64,000 nt of DNA from an uncultured Psychrobacter sp. (GTDB taxonomy: Bacteria > Pseudomonadota > Gammaproteobacteria > Pseudomonadales > Moraxellaceae): NCBI RefSeq assembly GCF_947495825.1, contig NZ_CANMAH010000001.1:62001-126000 (forward strand), written 5' to 3'. Shown piece by piece: positions 27,178 through 35,181 of this stretch (the first letter of the stretch is position 1; each line of letters opens with the position of its first letter). Under the pieces are notes generated by a model. It saw only the letters and a list, made by a program, of their open reading frames with translations. It ran no database searches and was not told the origin of the DNA. Both the position numbers and the translations under genes were made by a program.

Positions 27178-27207
27178 AAACCGCTCCCCTATAAGAGAGC
27201 GGTTTTT
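27178..27207. terminator. Bidirectional intrinsic terminator after accC
   Basis: Stem AAACCGCTC / GAGCGGTTT with a T-run on both sides. It separates accC from the convergent gene at 27242. Confidence 0.85.
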
Positions 27208-27241
27208 TATTTATTATAACTAAGCTATTAAAACCTATTAA

Positions 27242-27874
27242 TTATGGTAGGACTCTATGAAAATTCATAAAGCATTGTGTGCCTTCAGGATCAGCACACC
27301 ACTGCATCTCATTACCATCATGGTTTAAGTAAGCAATCAGTGCCTCGTCAGTCTGATCAATCTGATTACCTGAACAGTCTACTTCGTTATTGTCATACAC
27401 AGTTTTGATGGCGATAATAGGCAAACCTTCTTCACGGTGCGTGACCAAATAACGGCCATAAGTCCATTCTTTACCACTTACTGCCCACATCTCATTATCT
27501 GCACCAAAATTATATAACTCTCGGCATTGCGTAGCACTTTTCGTCTTTATATTATCATCAGTTATTGTACTAGGCGCTGTATTGGGTATGACTTTAAAGA
27601 TACGACGTTCGCTTTGATTCAACACACCATCTGCTTTAGCCGTTATCTCAGATTCATTGGTCTCTATATTTTGAGCACTGTTGGATGCTGCTTGCTTCGC
27701 TATAGCGTCTTTGGTCATAGTGATACCACTATCCAAATCTATTTCCCATTGTCCAGCAATAGCAGGACTAATATGCGTTGTAATCACTGACTGGCTAACA
27801 GGTTCGCTATTATTGCCAGGTAATGAAGCTAAAACAGCGGCTAACGTAAATGACGCAAACGAGATTGGTTCCAT
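27242..27874 (-). CDS. Hypothetical protein, cysteine-containing C-terminal domain
   Basis: Protein of 210 residues when started at the ATG at 27874, which has AAGG 6 bases upstream; the frame is open to 27940. The first 20 residues are hydrophobic (FASFTLAAVLASLPG) and could be a weak export signal or anchor. A Ser/Asn-rich linker follows, then a more conserved-looking region with ATQCRELYNFG, WAVSGKEWTYGRYLV, EVDCSGNQ, MQWCADPEG and QCFMNFH. Its four or five cysteines may form disulfides in the periplasm. I do not recognise the family. It is convergent with accC and transcribed separately from leuA. Confidence 0.72.
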   Translation of the reverse strand: MEPISFASFTLAAVLASLPGNNSEPVSQSVITTHISPAIAGQWEIDLDSGITMTKDAIAKQAASNSAQNIETNESEITAKADGVLNQSERRIFKVIPNTAPSTITDDNIKTKSATQCRELYNFGADNEMWAVSGKEWTYGRYLVTHREEGLPIIAIKTVYDNNEVDCSGNQIDQTDEALIAYLNHDGNEMQWCADPEGTQCFMNFHRVLP

Positions 27875-27995
27875 AATTAACCTTATACTTGTAATGTAAA
27901 TTATCTGTCTTAGTGTAAGTCCTAGCTGCCAAACACACAAGTAACATTATGCTATGGTTAAACAGATGTGCATTCAGTAACGCTTATATTCTATA

Positions 27996-28034
27996 AAAGA
28001 ACCGCCATATCTTCTACAGAGATGGCGGTTCTTT
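27996..28034. terminator. Intrinsic terminator after leuA
   Basis: Perfect 13-bp stem AAAGAACCGCCAT / ATGGCGGTTCTTT with a 13-base loop, 30 bases beyond the leuA stop. Minus-strand T-rich tail follows. Confidence 0.82.
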
Positions 28035-28063
28035 AGTTTTACGCTACTTAACTTTAACTAAAA

Positions 28064-29848
28064 CTAAGCCGCTACTGTACTTGGCGCTTGAGCAAATGCA
28101 GATAGTGCTCCTTTTAGCATCGCCGATACCGTACTGCTACAGGTACCAATACCAGAATAAACCTCTCCATCGACGTTAAGCTGGATGTAAGCCGCTGCAT
28201 TCGCATTGGTTTTGTTGTCGCTATTAGTATCATCATCGATACCATTGCCACTGTTATGCTGCGGATTGATAGCATGCTCAGCATAATTGATAACATGTAT
28301 GGATTTACCAGTATGCTGTGCTAGTCCATCAATAAACGATGATAATGGACCATTACCCCTCCCATCAATTGTGATGGTATCGTCATTTATTTGCACTTGA
28401 CCATTAAAATAAACGTCACCACCCTTGTTATTGACACTATAATCTAATAGCTCCAAATTACCTTTTTGCAAATACGTGTCTTCAAAGGTCTGTAGTATTT
28501 CATCATTTTGTAGCTCGCGTGCCACCGTCTCAGCCTGCTTTTGTACCACACCACTAAAGTCAATTTGCATCCAACGTGGTAAGTTGAAACCGTAGTTACG
28601 TTGCAAGATGTAAGCAACGCCGCCTTTTCCAGATTGACTATTGATACGAACCACATCTTGGTAACTACGACCAATATGCGCAGGATCGATCGGTAAATAA
28701 GCCACATCCCATACAGCGTCAGTCTCATCTTGATGCTTTTCATTATAATCGAGAGATTTTTTGATGGCATCTTGATGTGAGCCACTAAAGGCAGTAAAGA
28801 CAAGCTCGCCCACATATGGATGACGTGGATGCAGCGGTAAATTGTTACACTCGCTCACCACCTGCACAATCTCGCTCATATTACTAAAATCAAGCTCAGG
28901 ATCGATACCTTGACTGAATAAATTCATCGCCATGACCATGATATCCATATTACCAGTACGTTCACCGTTGCCAAGCAAAGTGCCCTCGATACGATCGGCG
29001 CCAGCAAGTACACCAAGCTCCGCAGCTGCGACCGCACAGCCTCTATCATTATGGGTGTGAAGACTGATAATCACATGCTCACGCTGTGCAAGATTGCGGC
29101 AGAAGTACTCAACCTGATCGGCAAAGATATTAGGCATAGAAGCTTCAACAGTCGCTGGTAAGTTAAGAATAACTTCTTGTCCCTGTTGCGGCTGCCATAC
29201 GTCGCAAACAGCCTCACAGACTTCTACGGCATATTCGGTTTCAGTTTGGCTAAAGCTTTCTGGCGAATACTGAAATACCCATTCTGTCTCTGGATATTTA
29301 GCCGCATATTCAACCAATAAGTTGGCACCAGTAATGGCAATCTCTTTAATATCCGCTTTATCTTTACCATAGACCTTTTCACGTTGTACACGGCTAGTAG
29401 AGTTATAGACATGGACAATGGCTCGCTTCGCACCTTTTAATGATTCAAAAGTACGCGCTATTAAATGTTCACGAGCTTGTACCAATACTTGTAGCGTCAC
29501 ATCATCTGGTACATGGTTTTCTTCGATAAGTTTACGCGCAAAATCAAACTCAACTTGCGCCGCCGATGGAAACCCAATTTCAATTTCTTTAAAACCAACA
29601 TCCACCAAAGTTTTGAAAAAGCGCATTTTTTGTTCGATAGTCATCGGATCAATCAAAGCTTGATTGCCATCACGCAGATCGACACTCGCCCATATTGGCG
29701 ATGTCTCAATGGTTTTGCTAGGCCACGTGCGATCTGGCAATGAAGGTGCAAACGCAAATGGACGATATTTACGAAAATCGAAAGCAGCATTTTTGGGCGT
29801 AATCTTTGCTGTACGTGTGGTCGCGTTGCGTAGGTCTTGGTTAGACAT
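28064..29848 (-). CDS. leuA: 2-isopropylmalate synthase (type 2 LeuA)
   Basis: Condenses 2-oxoisovalerate with acetyl-CoA in the first step of leucine synthesis. The catalytic TIM barrel begins with SVDLRDGNQALIDPM, the metal-binding and substrate motif of the yeast/actinobacterial-type enzymes. Later come HTHNDRGCAVAAAELG with the metal-ligand histidines and GNGERTGNMDIMVMAMN. The C-terminal LeuA dimer/regulatory domain starts near residue 460. At 594 residues it is longer than most because of a low-complexity Asn/Asp-rich stretch near residues 535-552 in the regulatory domain. Divergent from an Lrp/AsnC regulator 204 bases away, with a 14-bp palindrome between its start and a likely promoter. 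Confidence 0.95.
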   Translation of the reverse strand: MSNQDLRNATTRTAKITPKNAAFDFRKYRPFAFAPSLPDRTWPSKTIETSPIWASVDLRDGNQALIDPMTIEQKMRFFKTLVDVGFKEIEIGFPSAAQVEFDFARKLIEENHVPDDVTLQVLVQAREHLIARTFESLKGAKRAIVHVYNSTSRVQREKVYGKDKADIKEIAITGANLLVEYAAKYPETEWVFQYSPESFSQTETEYAVEVCEAVCDVWQPQQGQEVILNLPATVEASMPNIFADQVEYFCRNLAQREHVIISLHTHNDRGCAVAAAELGVLAGADRIEGTLLGNGERTGNMDIMVMAMNLFSQGIDPELDFSNMSEIVQVVSECNNLPLHPRHPYVGELVFTAFSGSHQDAIKKSLDYNEKHQDETDAVWDVAYLPIDPAHIGRSYQDVVRINSQSGKGGVAYILQRNYGFNLPRWMQIDFSGVVQKQAETVARELQNDEILQTFEDTYLQKGNLELLDYSVNNKGGDVYFNGQVQINDDTITIDGRGNGPLSSFIDGLAQHTGKSIHVINYAEHAINPQHNSGNGIDDDTNSDNKTNANAAAYIQLNVDGEVYSGIGTCSSTVSAMLKGALSAFAQAPSTVAA

Positions 29849-29877
29849 AATGAATCCTTTTAGACGATATGATGAGC

Positions 29878-29891
29878 TAGATATATATCTA
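29878..29891. promoter_or_regulatory. 14-bp perfect palindrome in the leuA leader, possible operator
   Basis: TAGATATATATCTA reads the same on both strands. It lies 30 bases before the leuA start and downstream of the proposed promoter, in the interval shared with the Lrp/AsnC gene. A repressor site is plausible; binding is not shown by sequence. Confidence 0.35.
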
Positions 29892-29928
29892 ACTAAATGG
29901 CTTTACCACAAGGGATGATGGTTATAGC

Positions 29929-29957
29929 ATTATAATAGCAAAGATTTGAAAGTGAAA
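29929..29957 (-). promoter_or_regulatory. Possible leuA promoter
   Basis: On the minus strand TTTCAC (29957-29952), 17 bases, then TATAAT (29934-29929). The perfect -10 hexamer and ideal spacing make this the best sigma-70 candidate for leuA; the transcript would start about 75 bases before the gene. Confidence 0.45.
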
Positions 29958-30052
29958 AGCAGCTTTATTAAATAAATTAACATCCTTAAGTAGTGTTTAT
30001 CACTAATATCATATATATTATCGACATAAATCACTAACGATTAATAAAAGAT

Positions 30053-30541
30053 ATGAGCGATAGTCAACTTACCCCTCAAACCATATATACCATTGATGAT
30101 ACTGATAAGCGTCTTTTACGTCTATTACAGACAGATGCACGCATGAGTATTACCGAGCTGGCTGAAAACGTCAACTTATCAGCAACTCCTTGCGCACGCC
30201 GGGTTAAACGCCTAGAAGATACAGGTATTATCACAGGTTATCATACTCAAACAGATGCAGAAAAACTTGGTTACCCGCTCGCTATATTTATTGCCATTAG
30301 CATGGATCGCCACACAGCCGAACGCTTTGAGCAGTTTGAAAAAAAGGTACAAAGCTTCGATGAGGTCATCAGTTGTAGCATTGTGACGGGTCGCTCTGAG
30401 GACTACTTAATCAAAGTGCGCGTACGCGATATGGCGCACTATGAAGAGTTTTTATTACATCGGCTAAATCGTATTGAGGGCGTTGCACAAGTACATACTA
30501 GCTTTGAGTTACGAGAAGTATTTAGCCGCAGCATCGTTTAA
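30053..30541 (+). CDS. Lrp/AsnC family transcriptional regulator
   Basis: A 162-residue DNA-binding regulator. The N-terminal winged helix-turn-helix covers LDDTDKRLLRLLQTDARMS-like sequence, with ITELAENVNLSATPCARRVKRLE as recognition region (about residues 36-60). The C-terminal RAM/AsnC domain (about 70-155) has the VISCSIVTGRSEDYLIKV core that binds amino acids and forms octamers. Divergent from leuA, so autoregulation and control of leuA are likely; this is inferred from position only. No strong ribosome-binding site is seen before the ATG. It could also be a Bkd/PutR-type regulator; effector unknown. Confidence 0.9.
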   Translation: MSDSQLTPQTIYTIDDTDKRLLRLLQTDARMSITELAENVNLSATPCARRVKRLEDTGIITGYHTQTDAEKLGYPLAIFIAISMDRHTAERFEQFEKKVQSFDEVISCSIVTGRSEDYLIKVRVRDMAHYEEFLLHRLNRIEGVAQVHTSFELREVFSRSIV

Positions 30542-30559
30542 CACCTTATGCTATATCTA

Positions 30560-31843
30560 TTATACTTGTGACAGTTGGTTGTTACGCAGTCGATAAAATA
30601 CCACGATTAAAGCCAGTCCAATCAGTAGACCGATAGCTGCAACCAATAGACCAGCATTAAAATTATCGCTTTGTCCAGCCAATGCAACCGTTACCAATGG
30701 TCCGATAAACTGTCCTAGCGCATAGGCCAAGGTTGCCAATCCTATGAGTAAATTAGAGTAAGCAGGATTGATATTTTTGATGATATTTAAGGTCATTGAA
30801 ACCATGCCCACAAAGGTTAACCCTAAAATAATTGCATTTGCGTATAAGCCAAACGCCCCTTCAAACCACAAAGGTAAAAGCATCCCTAATGCTTGTAATA
30901 AAGTTAGACCCATCAAAGTTTTGGTCTCACCAATACGTTTAGCGAGTGCGCCCCACAGAGGATTGGACAGCATCGCAAAAATACCAACCAGCAACCAAAT
31001 AAGCAGCCCAGCATAGCTCTGGGTTGTAAGCCGCTGTGCTGCCATGACTGGTAAAAAGGTCGCTGAAGTAATATAACCAAATCCTGCCAGCACATAGCTT
31101 GCTGACAACAGCATAATAGCTTTGGTATGTCCGGTAACAGCTTCGTATAATGAGCGTTTAAAATTAATATAAGTTTGATGTACAGATCGGTGCGTAGCAT
31201 CAGACGTCGCATCTGCTACACCTATCTCGCTAAATATAGCCGCATCATTATCCCTTGGACGTATACCATAAAGTAGCCAAAGTAATGGCAAACTACTTAC
31301 GCCGGCCATCAGCCAAATCACATCAAAATGATATTCAAGTAACAATAGTGTCCACGTCAGTAAAGCTGACAGTCCAATACCCACTCCTATCCCAGCATAA
31401 TGCAATGCCGAAAGCACAGAGCGGCGCTCATCGCTAAAACTTTGGATCACCAATGATGAGCTTAAAATCATCGCCACCCCGCTTGCAACACCTGCGAGCA
31501 AACGAATAACATACCACAGGTTTAATGACATTTTTGGTACGACAAGTAGCATGGTCGTGATAACACTGAGCACCGTCCATAGCATTAACATCTGCCACGT
31601 GAGTCGCTGCGGCACAAACATAGCGATGAGCGCGCCAATAAAATAGCCAATATAATTAATTGAGGCCATCCATCCAGCAATGGCGGTCGATAGCGACAAT
31701 TGAACCATAATGTCAGGCAAAGTAGCGGTAAATAAAAAGCGCCCATAACCCATGACCACCGCTAGACAGTAAAGTCCTATCCAAGCGATGGTAATTTCAT
31801 TGGTGATAATAGGGAAAATTCGGCTGTTAGAAGCAGTCATCAT
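30560..31843 (-). CDS. YbfB/YjiJ family MFS transporter
   Basis: Twelve-helix inner-membrane transporter of 427 residues. The N-terminal part reads AWIGLYCLAVVMGYGRFLFTATLP, typical of the YbfB/YjiJ branch of the major facilitator superfamily. The loop 2-3 signature region and a central hydrophilic loop of about 40 residues separate the two six-helix halves. The start ATG at 31843 has a possible alternative four bases away. The gene converges on the Lrp gene with only 18 bases between. Substrate unknown. It could be co-regulated with no neighbour; the next upstream gene on this strand is read towards it after an 86-base gap. Confidence 0.85.
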   Translation of the reverse strand: MMTASNSRIFPIITNEITIAWIGLYCLAVVMGYGRFLFTATLPDIMVQLSLSTAIAGWMASINYIGYFIGALIAMFVPQRLTWQMLMLWTVLSVITTMLLVVPKMSLNLWYVIRLLAGVASGVAMILSSSLVIQSFSDERRSVLSALHYAGIGVGIGLSALLTWTLLLLEYHFDVIWLMAGVSSLPLLWLLYGIRPRDNDAAIFSEIGVADATSDATHRSVHQTYINFKRSLYEAVTGHTKAIMLLSASYVLAGFGYITSATFLPVMAAQRLTTQSYAGLLIWLLVGIFAMLSNPLWGALAKRIGETKTLMGLTLLQALGMLLPLWFEGAFGLYANAIILGLTFVGMVSMTLNIIKNINPAYSNLLIGLATLAYALGQFIGPLVTVALAGQSDNFNAGLLVAAIGLLIGLALIVVFYRLRNNQLSQV

Positions 31844-31929
31844 GACGAAGCCAATTTGTGGTCATCAGCACACAATCCTTTGTGTTAAAAGCTATAGATA
31901 GCGCTCAAAAAAAGCGGTGAAGTATAAAG

Positions 31930-33291
31930 CTATGATATATTAAGTGCAGGAGCTGCAGGCTGACCAGTATCGGTCTGTCCTAATATCTGTACTCGTTGAT
32001 CGCTAAACATGTCCATGTCAGGGGCCAGCGTACGCATAAACCGATCAAAATATAACAGCTGCTTAGTCAGTAACGCAAAATCACGGGGAAAATGAATGCC
32101 ATGGCGCTTACCGACTTCAACGATTTCGAGCATCATCTGATTGAGCTCATCGGCCTGTTCTTTACTGTTAAAAGGCACCCCGCTTGTAAACGTAATGTCT
32201 TCTGCCATGATGGTTTTCATCATGCGTTGTAAGTCATCTGCTAAGTCCTGTACATCGACATTACTGCGACTATGAGTCATCTCCATATCGATCATATGCT
32301 GCGCCATCGCTTGATAATTATTATCTTGCAACGCCTGCATCATGCCCATACAGGCACGCCAGCTTTCGGCTTTGAGCTTACCTACAATGCCAAAATCCAA
32401 AAATCCGATTCGGCCATCGGTTAGCAGCATTAAATTGCCCGCATGCAAGTCAGCGTGAAAGCTATTACAGAACATAAGACTTGCAAACCACGTATTCAAC
32501 GTATCTGCCATTATTTGCGCTGGGTCATCACAATACTGGCGCATAGCTGTCTCGTCAATCATAGAAACGCCGTGCAATTGACTCATAGTCAGGACGCGTT
32601 TGGTAGTCAGCTCATCATAGACCACTGGCGCTACTACCCTTGTGTTCCCTGATACGCTCAAAAATTGCTGAAAATCGCGAATGTTTTGTGCTTCACTAAT
32701 AAAGTCAGTTTCGGCCAACATACGTAAACGAATCTCATCGATAATCGGTGCAATGCTGGCAAACTTCATTGACGGCATGAGTAGCTCAACGATTTTGGTT
32801 ACCCCGTGCAACACCCCTAAATCCGTTTGCATAATGGTTTCGACTTCAGGCTTTTGCACCTTTAACACCACTTCATCGCCATTATGTAAACGCGCGGCAT
32901 GCACCTGAGCAATGGAGGCTGATGCTAAAGGCTTTTCATCGATGAATGCAAATTTGTCAGACAGCGTTTGCCCATCGACGGCCAGCTCATCCGTCAACAC
33001 CTGCTCGATGTAGGTATAAGATAATGGTGTCGTTTGATCCAAACAGTCTTGAAAGGCTTCTACATATTCACGCGGAAATAACGAGGGCGTGCTGGCTATA
33101 AACTGTCCGATTTTAATATAAGTCGTACCAAGCTGCTCAAAAGTATCTTTTAACAGCTTGGCATCAGGCTTCTCGCCTTTTGCAACTCTTAGTGCAGATA
33201 AGCCGGCGACACTGACTGTCTGACGCATACGGTTAACCACATTGAACGAATGCTTGAGTAAATGAGGACGATGAATTTTCATAAAAAACAA
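31930..33291 (-). CDS. ABC1/UbiB family atypical protein kinase
   Basis: A 453-residue protein of the ABC1 (ADCK/UbiB/AarF) family, whose members support ubiquinone synthesis or lipid handling. The invariant KIGQ motif (YIKIGQFIAS, about residue 55) and alanine-rich loop SASIAQVHAARL are visible, with the ATP-lysine in EVVLKVQKPE. HADLHAGNLML and LDFGIVGKL supply the metal site. It lacks the two C-terminal membrane helices of UbiB proper, so it is more like the soluble AarF/YqiK-type proteins. Probable last gene of a leftward run with ampG-like, prmC and moeB-like genes. Substrate is unknown. Confidence 0.88.
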   Translation of the reverse strand: MFFMKIHRPHLLKHSFNVVNRMRQTVSVAGLSALRVAKGEKPDAKLLKDTFEQLGTTYIKIGQFIASTPSLFPREYVEAFQDCLDQTTPLSYTYIEQVLTDELAVDGQTLSDKFAFIDEKPLASASIAQVHAARLHNGDEVVLKVQKPEVETIMQTDLGVLHGVTKIVELLMPSMKFASIAPIIDEIRLRMLAETDFISEAQNIRDFQQFLSVSGNTRVVAPVVYDELTTKRVLTMSQLHGVSMIDETAMRQYCDDPAQIMADTLNTWFASLMFCNSFHADLHAGNLMLLTDGRIGFLDFGIVGKLKAESWRACMGMMQALQDNNYQAMAQHMIDMEMTHSRSNVDVQDLADDLQRMMKTIMAEDITFTSGVPFNSKEQADELNQMMLEIVEVGKRHGIHFPRDFALLTKQLLYFDRFMRTLAPDMDMFSDQRVQILGQTDTGQPAAPALNIS

Positions 33292-33383
33292 CTATAATTA
33301 GAAAACAAAATTGGATGATAAAAAATACTGTGACAGTTAAAATGTGACGCTAAATAATACAAAACCAAATAACGGTGAAATAA

Positions 33384-34175
33384 CTAAACAGCGCACACAG
33401 GACAATGCTTGTCTTGCCGATAGCCCATCAGGCGCTGCTGCATCCGGCTACCATCCCACAAAAGCAGCTTATTAATCAGTGGGTTTTTGGTTAATCCTAA
33501 ATATTGTAGCGCAGCGTTGGCCTGCAAATTACCCATAATAGCAGTGGTACTGGCAAGCACTCCAGAATTGGCGCAGGTACGCTCATCGACCTCTGCATCA
33601 TGCGTCACTGAACCAAAGACGCAGTAGTAACAGCCTGTATTTAACTGCGGCTCAAATAATGCCAATTGACCTTGCATGCCTATCGCTGAGGCAGTCAATA
33701 GCGGGATTTGGAAACGCACACTAATGCGATTAATAATGTCGCGCGTGGCAAAGTTGTCGGTACAATCTAGTAAAAGATTGGGCTTACCTGTCGCCATACC
33801 AAGCAGCTCATAAGCGTTGTCTTCACTCAAGCGTGCAACTGTACCGCAAGCAGATACTAATGGATTAATTTCCTCAAGCATCTTGGCAGCGGTCAATGCC
33901 TTAGGCTGACCAATATCTTTGGGTAAAAATAGCGTTTGCCGCTGTAAATTGCTCGCCTCAATCTCATCGTCATCAATCAGATGAGTTTGCCCAAGTCCTG
34001 CTCGCACCAAAGTCTCAGAAGCTGGGCAACCTAAACCGCCTGCGCCTATCATGACTACGCGAGACGATTTCAGTCTTAGCTGAGCGTCGACATCCCAGCC
34101 TTCAAGCAATACCTGCCGTGCATAACGCATTAGCTCATCATCTGATAACTGCTTGGATTCTAACGACTGCACCAT
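33384..34175 (-). CDS. moeB: MoeB/ThiF-type adenylyltransferase (E1-like)
   Basis: E1-like enzyme that adenylates the C-terminal glycine of a ubiquitin-like sulfur carrier such as MoaD or ThiS. Motifs are RVVMIGAGGLGCPASE (nucleotide loop), DDDEIEASNLQRQTLF and LLDCTDNFATR with the adenylation aspartate. Two zinc-type CxxC pairs are present (CYYC and CPVC at the end). The ATG at 34175 is preferred over the TTG at 34187. 263 residues, close to MoeB (249) and shorter than fused MOCS3 types because there is no rhodanese domain. Whether it serves molybdopterin or thiamine cannot be decided here; no moa or thi gene is adjacent, so the symbol is tentative. Confidence 0.82.
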   Translation of the reverse strand: MVQSLESKQLSDDELMRYARQVLLEGWDVDAQLRLKSSRVVMIGAGGLGCPASETLVRAGLGQTHLIDDDEIEASNLQRQTLFLPKDIGQPKALTAAKMLEEINPLVSACGTVARLSEDNAYELLGMATGKPNLLLDCTDNFATRDIINRISVRFQIPLLTASAIGMQGQLALFEPQLNTGCYYCVFGSVTHDAEVDERTCANSGVLASTTAIMGNLQANAALQYLGLTKNPLINKLLLWDGSRMQQRLMGYRQDKHCPVCAV

Positions 34176-34225
34176 ATTTATCACCAAAAATCTATTACCA
34201 TAAATAGCTGATAAAATTAAACCAA

Positions 34226-35122
34226 CTACCCAATCTGTCCAAGCGTCACACGATCATTACCACCAAAGTCCTGCACCGTTTGTACTGCGCTAAAGCCTTT
34301 ATCTGACAATATTTGCCGTACTGCTGCTCCTTGATCATAACCATGCTCAATCGCCAATATTCCACCTGCATGTAGATGTTGCGGTGCATACCGGACAATA
34401 TGCTCTATATCCGCAAGTCCGTGATTGGGTGCACTTAGGGCACTAATAGGCTCGGCTACTAAACGCACCAAATGCTCATCGGTTTCGTCAATATAAGGAG
34501 GATTGGAGACAATCACATCGAATAAGTGCTCATCCTGAGTAGACAGCTCGTCATACCAGCTGCTTTGTACAAACTCAATATCGGCAACATCATTGATAGC
34601 GGCATTATGTCTAGCCACTTTCAATGCCTCTGCTGATAAATCAACCGCTACAGTTTGCCAACTATCATCTTTTAATTGATGTTTTAACTCATGCGCCAAA
34701 CTGATAGCGACACAGCCTGAGCCAGTACCCAAATCTAACAGCCGCTTTGGCTTAGGAGCATTATTTAGGCTCTTTGGCTGAGATTGTATCCAATTTAAAA
34801 CTTGTTCGACCAACACTTCAGTGTCAGGCCGAGGGATTAAAGTGTGCTCATTGACAGTAAAGTTAAGCGACCAAAACTCTTGCTGCCTCGTCAAGTACGC
34901 AAGCGGTATGCCAGCCTGCATTTTGGCAACACCAGTATTAAATTGCTCAAGCTCACTATCGGACAGCTGATAACTTTCATCAGTAATTAAAAATGAGCTT
35001 GGTTTATCGATGACATGTAACAACCAATCAGTCAACCAAAATGGCGGCAGCGTATCTCTCGTATCATCATTTGTTAGTTGCCAGATTTGCTGCTTTATTT
35101 GATAAATGGTGAACGCTGTCAT
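34226..35122 (-). CDS. prmC: Peptide chain release factor N5-glutamine methyltransferase
   Basis: Methylates the glutamine of the GGQ motif in release factors RF1 and RF2. The 298-residue protein has a helical N-terminal domain and an AdoMet-binding Rossmann domain. Its motif I is LLDLGTGSGCVAISLA (about residue 115), motif II is AVDLSAEAL and the catalytic NPPY sits in VSNPPYIDETDEHLV. Length and motif order are standard. It follows the ampG-like gene by 59 bases and precedes moeB by 50; these same-strand genes likely share a transcript. The usual partner prfA is not nearby. Confidence 0.96.
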   Translation of the reverse strand: MTAFTIYQIKQQIWQLTNDDTRDTLPPFWLTDWLLHVIDKPSSFLITDESYQLSDSELEQFNTGVAKMQAGIPLAYLTRQQEFWSLNFTVNEHTLIPRPDTEVLVEQVLNWIQSQPKSLNNAPKPKRLLDLGTGSGCVAISLAHELKHQLKDDSWQTVAVDLSAEALKVARHNAAINDVADIEFVQSSWYDELSTQDEHLFDVIVSNPPYIDETDEHLVRLVAEPISALSAPNHGLADIEHIVRYAPQHLHAGGILAIEHGYDQGAAVRQILSDKGFSAVQTVQDFGGNDRVTLGQIG

Positions 35123-35181
35123 AGATAACTCTTAAAAATACTGTCTAGCAATTTGGGTTACAACATGGCTACTCGTTGGCG

